A DNA stretch of 64,000 nucleotides from Larimichthys crocea (GCF_000972845.2 NC_040033.1:2098344-2162343), one strand, 5' to 3'; counted from the stretch's first letter, positions 1-12,404 are shown. A program made the numbers and translations. The notes: generated by a model from the sequence alone, not told the origin.

Positions 1-83
1 TCACACCCCGCTGTGCTGCCCTTCATCTGAAGGCAAAATATTAGAAAAACAAGCTTTGTGCTCCGTGAGGCTCGCCTTAGGCA

Positions 84-490
84 CAGTGGAGCTTTGAGAT
101 AAATGCTAACATTAGAATGATAACAGGCTGATGTGATAGTGTTTACCACGTTTGCCTTTGTAGTTTAGCCCATTAGTACGCCAACGTTTGACATTCGCAT
201 CAGCAGTGGCGCACGTTTTTCAGGTAGTCATCAAACAAAGTTCAAATTTTGATGTTTGAGCTCTTTAAAAGCTTGGTGAGCAAATCGATGTCTGTGCCAG
301 ATTTCGTAGCGATCGATTCAAAAGTTGTCAAGATGTTTCACTCAGAACTGCTCAACCTCATGGTGGTGATGGAGGAAATGTCAGCGGGTCGCCAAAATTA
401 GGATTCATGAATATAACTGAAATCCAGTTCTTGAGCTGTTTTCGTCTGGACCAAAGACCAAGTGACCAACAGGCTGGCATTGCCAGACAC
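84..490. repeat. Dispersed teleost repeat, family C, diverged copy
   Basis: The segment runs through motifs I recognise from a very common teleost dispersed repeat: 'gctttgag.taaatgctaac', 'gtttaccacgtttgcc', 'caaacaaagttcaaattttg', 'aacctcatggtggtgatgga', a 'ggattcatgaat' stretch and a closing 'gtctggaccaaag...ggcattgcca' end. The order matches the remembered element, with substitutions and indels throughout, so it is an old copy. Related pieces lie at 5465-5600, 17925-18360 and 59135-59345. The naming comes from memory, not a database search. No coding capacity is visible. Confidence 0.6.
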
Positions 491-812
491 TGAGCTGCAG
501 CACTAACTTGGCAAAAATCTTTTGACCTTGATTATTCACAAAGACAGAGCTGCTGCAGTGAAGCCAGTGAAGATACTAACAGGCATCATGCATAAAAAAA
601 GAAAGAAAAAACACGGTTTCTGACCCCATCTGCTAAACATGTTTATATGGTGATTATCCTCAATATCACTCCAGGCCTTTACCAAGGGGATGGAGGTAAT
701 TAGTTAAATATACAACACAGACCTCCAAACATTACACTTGGTGTGATTACCAAAACAAGCTCTAATAAAAAAAATCCACCAGATTTGAAACCTGGCTGCA
801 GGAATACTGCAG
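491..812. other. Unassigned non-coding DNA
   Basis: No gene, splice pair or recognisable repeat was seen. An A-rich run sits near 594-612. Confidence 0.5.
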
Positions 813-920
813 GGAAGGCAGTGGGTCAGGTGGTAGCGAGGGTCAACTACTAATTGTAGGGTCAAAGTATCCTTGAGCAAGATACTGAACTCCAAATTGC
901 TCCCGTTGTGTCTCTATGTG
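813..920 (+). repeat. SINE-like fragment
   Basis: The stretch 'gtgggtcaggtggtagcgag' resembles a decayed tRNA-type box A region. It is followed by 'ccttgagcaagatactgaac' and 'tccaaattgctcccg', a phrase that recurs in teleost short interspersed repeats. A weaker relative with 'cttgagcaaggcacaac' lies near 11535. The copy is short and has no clear poly-A or target duplication, so the family is not fixed. Confidence 0.5.
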
Positions 921-1179
921 GAGGAAAAAGTCGGACAGAAGTGTCAAATTAATCTAATTCTGTGTTACGTAATAGATTTGCTCACCTCACTAGAAGCATA
1001 CGTCAGGTCACACTTACACTGTGTGCAGTTATATGAAAGGAGACGTTTAACTAACTGAGTCCTGTTGCATGAAGCAGAGATACTCAACTCGGTTTGCCTA
1101 ACCTAGTTAAAGCAACATCTCATAGGAACTTTGCAATTTAGCATCCCCTCAATTTCAGAGTGGAATACCATAAATATAA

Positions 1180-1475
1180 ATAGTATCTGTCTTTCAGCCT
1201 TTTATTTCACGAAGCTCTTGCCGACTAAAAGTCTAAAAGTCAGTCCCAGATTTACTCGTGTCCGGCGGGTTCTTGCTCGCTCACTCCCTCCTTTTCTTTT
1301 CTTAGCTTCCTCTGTCAATGTCTTTTCTCCTCCATCATTATATCCATCCTGGTAACTTACCCAGCTCCAGTTCTGGCATGACACCAGCTCCATTCCCCGA
1401 TAGCATTCACCCTGGCCCCCTGTAAACCTCCTCCCACCTGTGGTACAAACACTAACATTCCCCCAATGCTCTACG
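1180..1475 (+). repeat. Dispersed repeat, family B, copy 1
   Basis: It shares 'ctttcagccttttatttcac', 'aagtcagtcccagattta', 'cttagcttcctctgtcaatg', 'cagctccagttctggcatga' and 'tgtggtacaaacac' with the copies at 10127-10515 and 29905-30270, in the same orientation. The copies differ by substitutions and indels, so this is a family of diverged insertions rather than a recent duplication. No conserved frame is kept between copies. Confidence 0.75.
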
Positions 1476-1918
1476 TTACCTGTTGGTTATGGCAGAAAAG
1501 TTACACAATGCTTTAATATTTGTACAGCTAGTAGAAAACAAGAAAAACAATTGAGCAGCATTGGTACAGAGCCCTCAGGCCTGTCTGTGAGTCAGTCTAA
1601 CCTCCTGACAGAGTTTTTGGGATAAAAAAAAAAAAAACATACACAAGGAAAGCCAAGATACACCTCCAGGCTGAAATACAAACAAGCAGGGAAAACCTCT
1701 CGGATGTAGGCCTGAGGTCGGAGCTTTATCTCAGCGTCGTTATGAGCTTGTAGTTTTGGCAGAACATTACTACGACTGTCTCTTCCTCTCTATCTTGGTG
1801 GGCCTGCCACAGTAAGGACATGACCACATTAAAAAAAAACAAACCCACGGTTCAAAATGACTTGGTGGTCTTCACTGGCAGCAGTGAGTATAAAACTGGT
1901 TGCATGAAGCACTCAGGC
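1476..1918. other. Unassigned non-coding DNA
   Basis: Contains A runs near 1624-1637 and 1831-1839. No gene or repeat was recognised. Confidence 0.5.
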
Positions 1919-1919
1919 A

Positions 1920-2335
1920 TCTGGACGTCGTAACCGTGACGTCACTCACAGTTTTCTTTCTCGGTTACTTCAATGTGGTGGCACAGGCCACCACCGACTG
2001 ATTTTTAGATTAGCCAGCCACCTGTCAATCAAATCCACACTCTTAATCCTGCATAACTTTAAGTCTTAATATAATGTGAACAGGTGAGTTGTATATAAAT
2101 TCACCCTCAGTACAGTTGTCATGAACGGGGAAATTAGCTACAGAGACCAAAACTGTTTTTTGTACCAGGCTGTAAACATGTTTATTTCTGCTGTGAAACA
2201 TGGGGACTTATGGAGACTGACTCACTTCTGGAGCCAGCCTCAAGTGGACGTTAGAGGAACTGCAGTTTTTTGGCACTTCTGCATTGGCTTCACTTCAAAG
2301 CCACGGAGGTTGCAGCTTGCTGATAACAAGCTCTA
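1920..2335 (+). repeat. Dispersed repeat, family A, copy 1
   Basis: The core 'catgaacggggaaattagc', 'gagaccaaaactgtttttt', 'ccaggctgtaaacatg' and 'tttatttctgctgtgaa' is shared almost unchanged with 16813-17005, 31885-32148 and 53680-54125. The upstream part has 'ggacgtcgtaaccgtgacgt' and 'cacctgtcaatcaaa', also shared. A 71-codon open frame starts inside the core at 2121. Its first residues recur in the frame at 53979 only because the repeat recurs. I regard it as a non-autonomous mobile element of uncertain class. Confidence 0.8.
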
Positions 2336-2340
2336 AAAAG

Positions 2341-3835
2341 TTCACATCGAGCATAAATATCTTTTGAAGTGAGCGCAGAAATGAGAAAATAATTAATAAT
2401 TTACTGCTTATGCACCTATGTTTGCCTTCAACAGGTTAAATTGAGAGACTTGAGTACACGGATGCTCGCATCAAACTGACAGTAGCTGTACAAACACTGC
2501 AGGTTAAGGCTGTATTGTTTTTTTAATCAGTGCCTTTGACTTCATGTGATATGCCACCAGTGTAGGTATTTATTCTCGGTAGAAGTGTTTTCTTTGCTGC
2601 GCACACTGCAAACCAGTTTATCATAATAAAGTCGTTAACTAAAACAACTCAAAGAAATAGTTTTTTCAAAGGTACTGAGTCCCTGCAGCTTTGAATACTT
2701 GATACATATTCTGTCTCACAGAGAACAGTTTCCAAAGCGGTAGACATTTCTAATCATAAAGGAATCGATCTTTCTAACAATAGCAGAACAATATCAGAAA
2801 ACAGTACTTTGTAATTTAATATTTTTAGTTCTACCTCCCCTGGCCAGACTCCAGACCCCTTGAAGGGCATGCAGTTATTTTTATAATCCGACAAGGAGTC
2901 TGCAAAAGCTGTTTCAGGGGTGTTATTAATATTCCTATGAGACAGGTCCAAGTGTCTCTATAACCTGTGCATTAAATAACATAAAATCCTGAAGACAAAA
3001 ATAGACCCACAGCAAATGAATCTATCAAACACTCACATTCATCCTTGTGTTTCTGCGTTATCACCGAGTATTAGAGTGAATTTGACAACTGCTCTCTAAC
3101 AATTCTGTCTTTCAAAAACACTAAATAGAAAAGAAGACAGAACAAAGACCACATGTAATTTTTTTAAGTCTGCTGAAATTACTCTCACTTAGCAAAATGA
3201 CTGTCACCCAATTTCACCCCACTGGAAAACAGCCAGGGAGCAGTGAGGAATTATTGGATGAAAAAGGCGATAATGAAAGACAGTTGTCATTTTCTGACAA
3301 ATGACACAATGAACTAATTTGTCGAGGGAAGGCAGAGTATTCAGGACAAGGGGTGCAGGTGTATGAAAGGAAACATCATGTGTGGAAGGCAAAAAATGTG
3401 TAGAAATGAAAAAAGTTACTGGATTTTCTCTGCAGCCTTCAAGCTCTAAAATGACTCATGTCAAAAGGCAGATAACTCTGTTTTGTATAAGATTGCATTG
3501 AATTGTCCCGAAAATCACAGTCTTTCTGATATCAGGTGCATTTTACTGGAAAATAAGACTCAATCTTTGTATCGTAAAATGTATCCCTGCTGTCAGGGCT
3601 GCAGGCGACAGGATGCAGCATACTTTGGGACGCTCATAATACCCAGTTGGGTATTGATTTCAGGCTTTACATCACACTACAAGATGTCAAAATATGCTTT
3701 TAGATTGACATGTTTTTAGCAAACAGCATACTCATGATTGAGTTAGTGGTGCAGCCATGCTCAGCTGAAGTTCAGAAAGAGGCTGCAGCAGCTTCAGGCT
3801 GTATGACATCATGCATTAGCTTTAATGTGGGGAGT
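2341..3835. other. Unassigned non-coding DNA, about 1.5 kb
   Basis: AT-rich sequence with short open frames only, none with recognisable domains or paired splice sites. Nothing repetitive was recognised. Confidence 0.5.
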
Positions 3836-4145
3836 AAGTCTATCCATCTACTGTAACTGCTTATTCTCATCAGGGTCGTGGGGGCTGGAGTCTATCCCAG
3901 CTGACTTAAGGCAAGAGGTTCACCCTGGACAAGTTGCCAGTTCATCACGAGGCTGACACATAGAAATTAGGGAATCTAGAGTCATCAATAAACCCATGAA
4001 GTGCATATCTTTGGCCTGTCGGAGGAAGCTGGAGTACCCAGAGAGAACCCATGTAGAACCCACAGAAAGGCTCTGGCTGAACCTGAACCAGGAAATTTCT
4101 TGATGTGAGGCGACCGTGCCGTCCGTCCAGGACAAATACATCTGC
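3836..4145 (+). repeat. Widespread fish repeat with 'gggtcgtggg ggctggag' core
   Basis: In order: 'catctactgtaactgctta', 'cagggtcgtgggggctggag', 'tctatcccagctgac', 'caccctggacaagttgccag', 'gaatctagagtcatcaat', 'ctttggcctgtcggaggaag', 'ctggagtacccagagagaac' and 'tgatgtgaggcgaccgtgcc'. I know this order from a repeat found in many fish genomes. Overlapping minus-strand frames at 3920-4238 are by-products of the repeat and not genes. Confidence 0.8.
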
Positions 4146-4224
4146 AGAACAGAACTTGGTCATGATCGGGCACCATTGTATGTTAAAGGGCTCACAGTGC
4201 CCCACTATAGAACACACTCCTACT

Positions 4225-4450
4225 CCTGCAGGGTTCATTTAGGTTCCTATAGTCTCCAAACGTAGAATGGGAGCCAGAGCTTTCAGCTATCAATCCGCCA
4301 TGCTGTTATTTAATGCACAACTTTAAGCCTTAATATAATTTGAACAGGAAAGTTCAATAAAACAAGTTGGACATTTTAACACGGTGGCTTGTTTGAGGAA
4401 CTGCACTTTTTGGCAGTTCTGTGTTGGCTTCACTTGGCAGCCAAGTTTTT
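4225..4450 (+). repeat. Dispersed repeat, family A, diverged copy
   Basis: It keeps 'aactttaagccttaatataa', 'tgaacagg', 'gttggacattttaac', 'gaggaactgcactttttggc' and 'ttggcttcactt' in the order of the better copies at 1920 and 53680. The central 'gagaccaaaactg' core is deleted. This is a decayed internal-deletion copy. Confidence 0.6.
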
Positions 4451-5460
4451 TGCTAACTTGGTATTTAATTACACATTCTGTTGATTTTTTTATTTATTTC
4501 TGACTTCTGAAGGTAAAATTCTAAATGGACTAAAGAATCTTAATTGCTCAAATAATTGAAGAGTACTGTGTATTGGTACTTTTGTGTTATACGACATGAA
4601 GTCAATCTGGTTTTTCGTTAGGTGTGATGTATAACCATGAACTTGCAGACACAGACAGCTCCTTATGATTGTCCGTCGTTGCATATCTGCAAACCTTGGA
4701 GGCTGAAAGACATTTACAGAGATGGACACCTTTGCAGCAACACTTTAGGTTATGTAGACTACCTTGCTTGAATAACATGTATCAGCACTGAGGGAATTAT
4801 CAGCTGAACACTGGGGAATATTCGAATCTTTCCACAGTGGAGAATAGAAAGTAAAATTTGCCATAAGTGCTTCATAAGTACTTTTTAACCCGGCACTGGC
4901 ACCGTATGACCCTCTCAACTTCAATTACATGCAGAGTCCCTTTCTGAAAAATCACACCCAGCTAACCTAAGACATCAGGCTTGATGTTCATTTGTTATGC
5001 AAGAGATGTTTGTCCCAAGGGCCTCTACCGTCTTTGTTAATTACCCCTTGTCTTCGCTTTGCATTCGAGATGGCCCCCATCTCCTCAAGTCAAGATGAGG
5101 AGGGGAACGTTCACACCTTGAAGTGGGCAATTATTCCTCACATTGTTCAGGTTTCAACTGCCGTCAGCTCAGGAAGAAAAAAGAGCAAACTTAAACTGAC
5201 TACAGTATTGTTGTTTAATTTAACTGCAATGGTTTTTGCACTCAGAAAAGACTCTTGAACACTAAGGGATGGACGAGAGCCAAATGCTTCTTCAGGTGTT
5301 CATGGCAACAGATTAAAAACAGACATCAAGTTAAATACCATGAGTCTGCATTGATTTAACAATTTGCAGGTCAAAAGACGATTGGATGTCTGTCACAACT
5401 GGAATAAATGTCATTAAAAGTGAGGCCGGTTCTAAGTATTAAACAAGAATAAGAGACTAC
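4451..5460. other. Unassigned non-coding DNA
   Basis: No gene or repeat was recognised. Short open frames such as 4992-5258 lack start context, splice sites or recognisable motifs. Confidence 0.5.
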
Positions 5461-5464
5461 AGTT

Positions 5465-5600
5465 TGCTGATTCATTATTTGGGGATCATGAATGTCCATA
5501 CCAACATTATAATGGCATCACTTACTAAGAAACATTTCAGTCTGGACCAAAGTGGTGCAATAACCATCCAACAGACCGGTGTTACTATCCATAAATCCAA
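5465..5600. repeat. Dispersed repeat, family C, fragment
   Basis: 'ggggatcatgaatgtccat' followed by 'aaacatttcagtctggacc' and 'aaagtggtgcaataaccatc' matches the end of the family C element as seen near 405-490. Only the terminal part is present. Confidence 0.5.
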
Positions 5601-6588
5601 CCTACTACGATAAGAGTTACCGAAACAAGGTATGTTTGCGACTCAGACATCCAATAAAAGTTTAGATTTTTAATCTAGGCAATCATGGAATCAACGTTGA
5701 TCCCACAAAACCACAATGCACTGACACTAATCACAATATCCCAACAATGTGCAAAGGTACACTACAAATACATTAACATTAACATTAGATGTGAAATAAT
5801 TTATACGGATTTTAAAGTTTTTTTTACAGAAATGAGGATTCATTTGCTCATTTAATTGGACATCAGTTTGTAATGTACTTCTTTAAATGCCTTGGGCGTT
5901 GCTTGATTGCATTTTTAATGTTTTTACACACCAGCATTGAAACTAACATTAGTCTTCTGTAAAATATCAAGCAGGTCTTTTTCTGACCTCAACTTCATAT
6001 GTTCTTCCAATCCTTAAAACTGCCTACAGCTGAAGAAAGAAATTGTGTTGATGGTTAATTAATAAAGGGACAAGATTTTGCATTAACACGTGTAGGAAAT
6101 GTCACTTAGAACTGCCCAGGGCTCTTATTCCTATTATAAGTAGTTTGGTTAAACTTCCTAATCTTCCTCCAGTGTTGAAAACTTGACTAAAAACTAGAAA
6201 TATGACAAACTGTTTCACACTCAGTCCTTCACAAACACAAAGTGTGACTCAAAAGTAATAAAGTAGTGTAGGTGAGCAAACAGCAGGATGACAGAGATTT
6301 ATTATAGTTTCCATATGGCTGCACATTATCACAAATCACAATTGTGACATGACAAAGCATTTTATTGCAATTCTTCATGTAAACCCAAACACAACCACGC
6401 TTTATACAAGCCCTGACCCACAACAGTCAACCATAATTACAATGTCCTTTGCTGGCGTTATCTCTTTCTGCAGCAACCTCAGGTATTCATTTAAATAAAA
6501 TAACTGTTGAGGGTCACCATTTTGACCTGCTTTAAATTCAGGTCTTTGTTTTAAATTCATTTTGTTTGTGTGTCCACTACTTTCCTAG
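5601..6588. other. Unassigned non-coding DNA
   Basis: AT-rich, with no recognisable gene or repeat. Confidence 0.5.
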
Positions 6589-6762
6589 TAGAGACAGAGC
6601 TCTTGAAGTTTGTAGTGTTGCAAGCCCAGTTTAGACCAAATATTCACAGTGAAACAAAACTGTTGGAGAACATTGCAGGCCCACTCAAGCCGGCTGAAGC
6701 AACTCAACTTATCAAATCTCTGGTGGCGGAAAGAAATCTGTGTATGAATGCAGAATCTCTAG
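6589..6762 (+). CDS. Exon-like open segment with both splice sites, function unknown
   Basis: A 174-bp segment (58 codons) open in one frame, preceded by a pyrimidine-rich stretch ending 'ctactttcctag' and followed by 'ctag|gtaagg', a fair donor. The frame runs on in both directions, from an ATG at 6570 to a stop at 6782. The peptide includes ETELLKF, RPNIHSETK, LKPAEATQLIKSL and ERNLCMNAES: mixed charged and hydrophobic residues, not low complexity. I do not recognise the family. It could be a real internal exon, an exonised transposon piece or chance. No neighbouring exon was found within several kb. Confidence 0.2.
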
Positions 6763-8354
6763 GTAAGGGGCCAAGATTTTGAGTTTGCGTTTGTAGTCCA
6801 AGTGGTGTTGACTAAACACTTTTGAGCAGGCTTTAATTGCAACAGTTAAAACTGAAATACAGAAAGTTGTTTCTATGTAGTCGATGCACCGTTTTGTCTA
6901 AATTTGTAGCTTTTAAGAATGTAGCAATTAGTTTCAACTCAACTGGGCTCTACAGTCATTCAACATGTTCAGCATTAACAGAGTTTTGCTATACTTACCT
7001 CTATCATAATTAATTTCTAACTTTTGTCAATAAAAGTAAATTAAAAAAGTGCTAATAAAATGTGAAATATTGTGTACTCTGACACATTTCACTCAGTCTA
7101 AGCTCATTATAGATTAGATGTGCTCAATGAGCTCCTGTGTTTGAAACATGATGGGTTTATTATGAAAATGTCCTTTCATCATGTAATTTTACTAATGAGC
7201 CTCTGGCTGAATTGTAATTGACAACTGCCAAAGACCAGGTGTTTTCCTGCATTTGAATTTCAAAGTCATGCTCGATAGATGTTTGCTTAAACACATATTC
7301 AAATGCTGAGTGTGTCGAGATGAAGGACCAGCTTTGGCACCAGTTGCCTGACACCACGGAGCCTCTGATTACGGCACTGGGGGCAACATGTCAGCTTGAA
7401 ATACAATGCCCTGGGTTAGCGTGTTTTTCAGTTAAAAGCTCAGCTGGATCATGACTTAAGTCAATGTGTGATGGAAAGTAGACGAGCAAGGGCTGCAAAA
7501 GAAGCAATCCCAGGCGAGGGCATCTGCAAGGCCAATAAATAATGGGTTGTGTAAGGAGCTGGAGTGATGGCTAGCTGTATTTACTCTCTGCTCTTCTTGA
7601 CAGCTCTGTGAATGTGGTGCTTTTCTTCTTATTTTTAAACTCTCCTGCCTGCAGAGGGACAATTAAAGAAGCCCACGCTCAGTTTTAGGCTCGGTGAATG
7701 ATTATGGAATACTGATGAGAGGTGATGCACAGCCAATCCTAACAGGGTTTCACTGCTGAGTCCTGCATTGATTTGTTTCTGTTCTACTTTTTTTGCCGAC
7801 TGGATGAAAAAAGGCTCTACCAGCTGACAAAGCTGATAGAAAAAATAATACATTTGTTTGAGTCTGATGAGGTGGCGGGGTAAGAAATATATGAGATAAA
7901 GTGCTGGGCTGAGGAAGTTTTTTCCCAGGAAACTGAATATGTGAGACATTTCATTTACATTTCACAATACATTTTGTCCTTTATATATATCTGTGTTTAC
8001 AAAAGCTGGGAACAGACTACTGCAGACTCAATTCTGATGTTGGGGCTCATTTAATTATCAAATCTAAATACAGCAGGACCCACACTTAACCAACATTGCA
8101 CCAGACCCTTATGTCTATGCCAGTGGTGGACCCACATGGTAGCAGACCCATTTAGTTTCATCAGGTTTAATCCTGGTGCATGACCAGACATCAGGACCTT
8201 GTGGTTTTCATTCCAGGCAAGGTTCTTCCATTTGGAAGATATTGCTTTAAAGAAGTCTTTAAGTCGCTTTTACTTCAAAGACCCTACCTAAAGCTATTGG
8301 CCCCAACAAAGTAGTACATCCAATGAAATCTATTTAGCATTGGTTTAAATCAAT
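6763..8354. other. Unassigned non-coding DNA, about 1.6 kb
   Basis: No gene or clear repeat was recognised. The 104-codon minus-strand frame at 7635-7949 has no recognisable motif and unremarkable context. Confidence 0.5.
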
Positions 8355-8770
8355 ATAATGTTATAGTTTGATTCAAAAAGTGAACCCAAATGCAAGAAAG
8401 GTAGGTTGGGTGAACAAAAAGTAACTTTATTAAAACACAAATAAGAAAAGGCAGCTGAGGAGTCCAGGTGCTAAACAAACCTAATCCAACAATTCAAGAA
8501 AAATCCCATGTCCTTGTCCAACAAAATCATTCAAAAGGAGCAGGAACACTGAAAGAAGACAAACACATGGACTAAATTCGAGAGAACTAATTAATTAAAC
8601 ACAGGTGACTCCAAAAACAGGCAGGAAAAGGACAAAGACACAAATTAAAGTAACAGGAAATAATAATGAAACCAGAAACTCAAAATGACTATTGAAATAA
8701 AACCCAAAACATTGGCATTCAAGACACTGAAATCCAAGTTTCACCAAATAGATTTCAGAACACTTTATTA
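8355..8770. repeat. A-rich dispersed repeat, family G type
   Basis: The segment has the texture 'gtgaacccaaatgcaag', 'aaagtaactttattaaaac', 'cacaggtgactccaaaaaca', 'ggcaggaaaaggacaaagac' and 'aacaggaaataataatgaa'. It resembles terminal regions of common fish mobile elements, and 31258-31640 reads like a diverged reverse complement (for example 'ctttttaccttttcctgcc'). The class (LTR or DNA element) cannot be fixed by eye. Confidence 0.45.
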
Positions 8771-10080
8771 CACGACAGGGTTCTGTGATCGGCAACTCTT
8801 CAAATCAAGTCAGCCAAGATAATGCCAATCCTTAATGTTGCACTGTACTGTAGTGTGTCCTTCATGCAGTAAAAGAGTCAGTATTGGTATGGAGGTCGAG
8901 GTGATGGATGGGCATGTTTAGTTGCCTAATCCTAACCATACCTTACCCATAGTTAAATTGTCGTATTTTCCTAACCTTACCTGTAGCCTACTGTACTTTA
9001 TATTAGCAGAAATGTTGGCATTAGAGCTCATTTTTAAATTCTTTTTAACATAATCCAGAGTTTTGCAGCATCAACTAACATCAGTGCTCTTGTCTTGTGA
9101 CAGAGTTGCATGGATTAACCAACCTAATTGATATAGAACCATCTGGGAAATGATCATTGGAAACGGTTTAGAAATCGGCACTTTCAGACGATACTTGGCA
9201 GGTGATTGGATGAACCACCTGTTTTTTTACTGTCTATCATTGGCAGACTTCAACCAATCAGAGCCAGGAACCATAAATGTCATAAACTCTCATTGCGCAT
9301 TAACTCTCTGCCGTTGATGAAGGCCTTCAGTGCCAAACTTTGTCCTTTATCAATGAAGAAATACTTTCCAGTTCAAACACACGTAGTGGTAAACCATGCC
9401 TGTAGCTCATGCCACAGCTGCTAGTACTTATTAGGACTTATTGGTCTGAAACCAATGTGCTTGGTTATAAATGTAATGTTTTACACGATTGGTAATGAAG
9501 TGGAAAACAAAGCCAAATTTGGACAGAATGGTGGATGGAGAGACTTTGGTAATAAGAAGTGTAAACTCTGCAGAGAGAGTTGGAAGTGAGTGAACTTTGT
9601 AAACCCGAGATGAACTTCTGCTCTGCACAGAAACCTGGATTAACTGGATTGAGAAATACTCTTACTCATGGCACAGTGCAATATTTTTTCTGTTTGCTCA
9701 ATGTTTTCAGACTGCAGCGAAGAGACGGAGGTAGAAGATCAGATTTTTGATTTTATCTCCTGGCTGTCAACAACAAACTGGACTCGGGCCAGCTCGGTTT
9801 GACCAGTCATAAGATGAACGTTTGGATCATGTGACAGTAAAATGTTCAGTTCTTTCAGGCTGCTTTATGAGCAGTGTGCCTCCTTCTGCTCGACAACAGC
9901 AGGAAAAACTCTGAGCTGCACACTAAACCGAGGATCAAACAACAGGAGTTCTCAAATCTTGCCAGTAAAGGGCAGTACAGACTGGGAACTAAGCTGTTCA
10001 CAGTACGTGATAGGGCACACATGATCACACAGCAAAAATATAGTTTATATAGCAACTTTCTCTGTGAATGCAGTTACAAT
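8771..10080. other. Unassigned non-coding DNA, possibly with old repeats
   Basis: Passages such as 'ctaatcctaaccataccttacc' (8928-8947) and 'gattggatgaaccacctg' (9204-9221) have the look of dispersed repeats, but I found no second copy here to prove it. No gene was recognised. Confidence 0.4.
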
Positions 10081-10122
10081 ATGTTGAAGGTATTTTTTAA
10101 GATGTTGAAGGTATTTTTTTCA
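10081..10122. repeat. 21-bp tandem duplication
   Basis: The unit 'atgttgaaggtattttttaa' plus one base starts at 10081 and again at 10102, with the second copy diverging at its last bases. Confidence 0.85.
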
Positions 10123-10126
10123 ATTA

Positions 10127-10515
10127 CACATTGTCAAAAACTAGCAAGTCGACAACTTTACCAACAGCCAAACATCAAGCAAGGTCAATAACACAAGACA
10201 TAGCAGCCAGCTAATATAACTTACAAGTGCGTCTGTCTTTCAGCCTTTTATTTCACCAAGCTCTCGCCAAGGACTAAAAGTCAGTCCCAGATTTACCCTT
10301 GTCCTGGAACATCTTTCTCATTTTCTCTTCTTAGTTTCCTCCGTCAGCGTCCTCTTCAGTCTGTTAGCCTCTGCTAAAAGTCTCTCATTATCTACACAGA
10401 GGCTGCCGTGCTTGATTACATTGCCTGCTTGCCCAGCTCCTGTTCTTGCACGACACTAGCTCCTCTTCAGGGTGGTTCGAAATGCCTGGTGGTACAAATG
10501 GAGGGGAGAAAAGCA
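10127..10515 (+). repeat. Dispersed repeat, family B, copy 2
   Basis: It begins 'aaaactagcaagtcgacaac' and continues 'caacagccaaacatcaagca', 'ctttcagccttttatttcac', 'aagtcagtcccagatttac', 'gcccagctcctgttcttgca' and 'cctggtggtacaaa'. The same order is seen at 1180-1475 and in reverse complement at 12405-12625. Copy 12405-12625 and this one form an inverted pair about 1.9 kb apart. Confidence 0.8.
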
Positions 10516-11390
10516 GTAAACATTTTCTCCATAAAATATGATCCAGTTTCATCAAAATCAGAGAAACAGTTGGTGTTGTGCGACTTAGTGCCGTGAAGCG
10601 TTACGTACTTCTCACATTTAAGAAGTGGAATTAACCGCATCATAATTTCTCGAGTATTTTAGGTTAAATTAATTTTTAACTGTGGAATTGTATTTCTGCT
10701 CAGAATCGAGTTAAGAAACTCTGTTAATCTAAATTGTCTCCATGAATGAAAGTTAATGGTTAAAGTGACTTTCTCTTCCAGTTCATTTTCTCCTAATCTG
10801 CTATTAGCATTTGCCAGCATCACTCTCAGAACTTGGTGAGACTTTGGACCGCTTCACTCAGCATGAGCCCGGACAGACTGGGTTTGTCAAAATCAAACAA
10901 GATTATTGCTGGATCTCAGCTGCTCTGGACTTATAATAACCCAATCTCTAGTTATGAAGCAGGAAAACCTCCAGGCTAGACTCAATGGTCGAGGTGGACT
11001 TGGAAAAACTTCATGCATGACTTTAATTTATTAATACCAAACCTTTAGGAGAGTCGTCCTGATTTGGTCATTCGTCCAGCTTCTCTATTGTCCTGTTTAA
11101 TGATGCGCTTCTCATCTAATCTACACAATAGCACAAGAGTGTTGTGCTGATTACAGCTGACCCTAAAAATAATTGGCAGGCTGCTTGCCAAAGCAGGGAA
11201 TTAATCTAATGTTTTGGAGCAATGATGAATCAAAAGCATTCAGAGGAGATAAATCACAAGAGGCTGAACAAACAAATGACAGTGACTGTAATTATCAAGA
11301 GGACTTTGTTTTGCAGCCTCACCTAGGAACTCAGTGTACTGAAAGAAGCAATAAACCTCTGTGAGACTGAGGGCGTACTCTCAGCAGACC
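10516..11390. other. Unassigned non-coding DNA
   Basis: No gene or repeat was recognised. Confidence 0.5.
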
Positions 11391-11394
11391 GCCG

Positions 11395-11560
11395 AGCTAT
11401 GTCCGGCCAGGGGAGGCTGCAGACTAATATCTGCAGAGAGGTATGAGCGTGAGGTTGCAGGTTCAAAATGTGAGCGTGGAAAGTTAATAATGCTCCCCCC
11501 TTCCCTTGAGACCTGCAATCAGTGAACTCTTGAGCAAGGCACAACACCAAACACAGACTC
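11395..11560 (+). repeat. SINE-like fragment, weak
   Basis: 'gaggttgcaggttcaaaatg' resembles a decayed box B region, and 'tcttgagcaaggcacaacac' resembles the phrase shared by teleost SINE-like repeats and seen at 868-890. The middle is too diverged to place. Confidence 0.35.
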
Positions 11561-12404
11561 TTATTGTGGTGGGGAGTCAAAAAACATGGAAAAACTGTGT
11601 GCAACCGAGTGCTGGCGGTTTCTAATCTGGGGTTCAGGGGTTATGGGATGAGTTGGAGTCACCAACATACAAACTAAGAAAACAAAACTCTGCTTTGTAT
11701 TTCAGACTTAATTGATAATACTGTTACCTCCTCGTGACTCTAAAACATGCCTGGTGAAACAATTCACCTCTTAAACATGCACCACAAGAAGGCTTCATAA
11801 TAAAGGGTCACAAACAAAATAGGTTAGTATACTCCATCTAGTCTACTAATCCACTGATGTAGATGGCATACTGTTTTTGCAGATATAAGAAACCATAGTA
11901 TGCGTCAGGGTTAAGCAGAAAGCACTGAAACATGTTGCACACAGCTTCGTTGAGAGTTGCTTTTAAAGTGGAGTCTATTTTTGGTGTCCAGTGTAGTAAT
12001 TCATGCAGTGCAGACAATGTTTTATGACTAATGTGGCCAGAGCACAAAAAGGTCTGGATGGATAAAACTCTTCATCACTGATGAATAGGTACAAGTGCAC
12101 ACGAGGCATTTCATTAAGAAATAATCACTCTACTTTTATTAGATGAGATTATGTTGAGAATTAAGATTACACTATCAAGAGTACAGGGTTGTTTTACTCA
12201 CTTAGTTTTTACTTTACTTAATGCAGCTATTCTTGAATGTGTTCATACTGTATGGTGCCAAATCATAACAGAAGAATCTAAGGACACATTCCAATTAGGA
12301 CAGGCAAAGAAAAACTTTCTTTCAAAGCAACATTGTGGAACTTTTCTACCATGAAATAACAGATTTCAAATCAGGATGAGTTGTAATGTTTATGGCAGAT
12401 TGTT
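11561..12404. other. Unassigned non-coding DNA
   Basis: No gene or repeat was recognised. Confidence 0.5.

Noticed and set aside
2121..2336. An open frame sharing its first 26 residues with the one at 53979
   Set aside because: The sharing is explained by two copies of repeat family A; the frames diverge as soon as the copies do.
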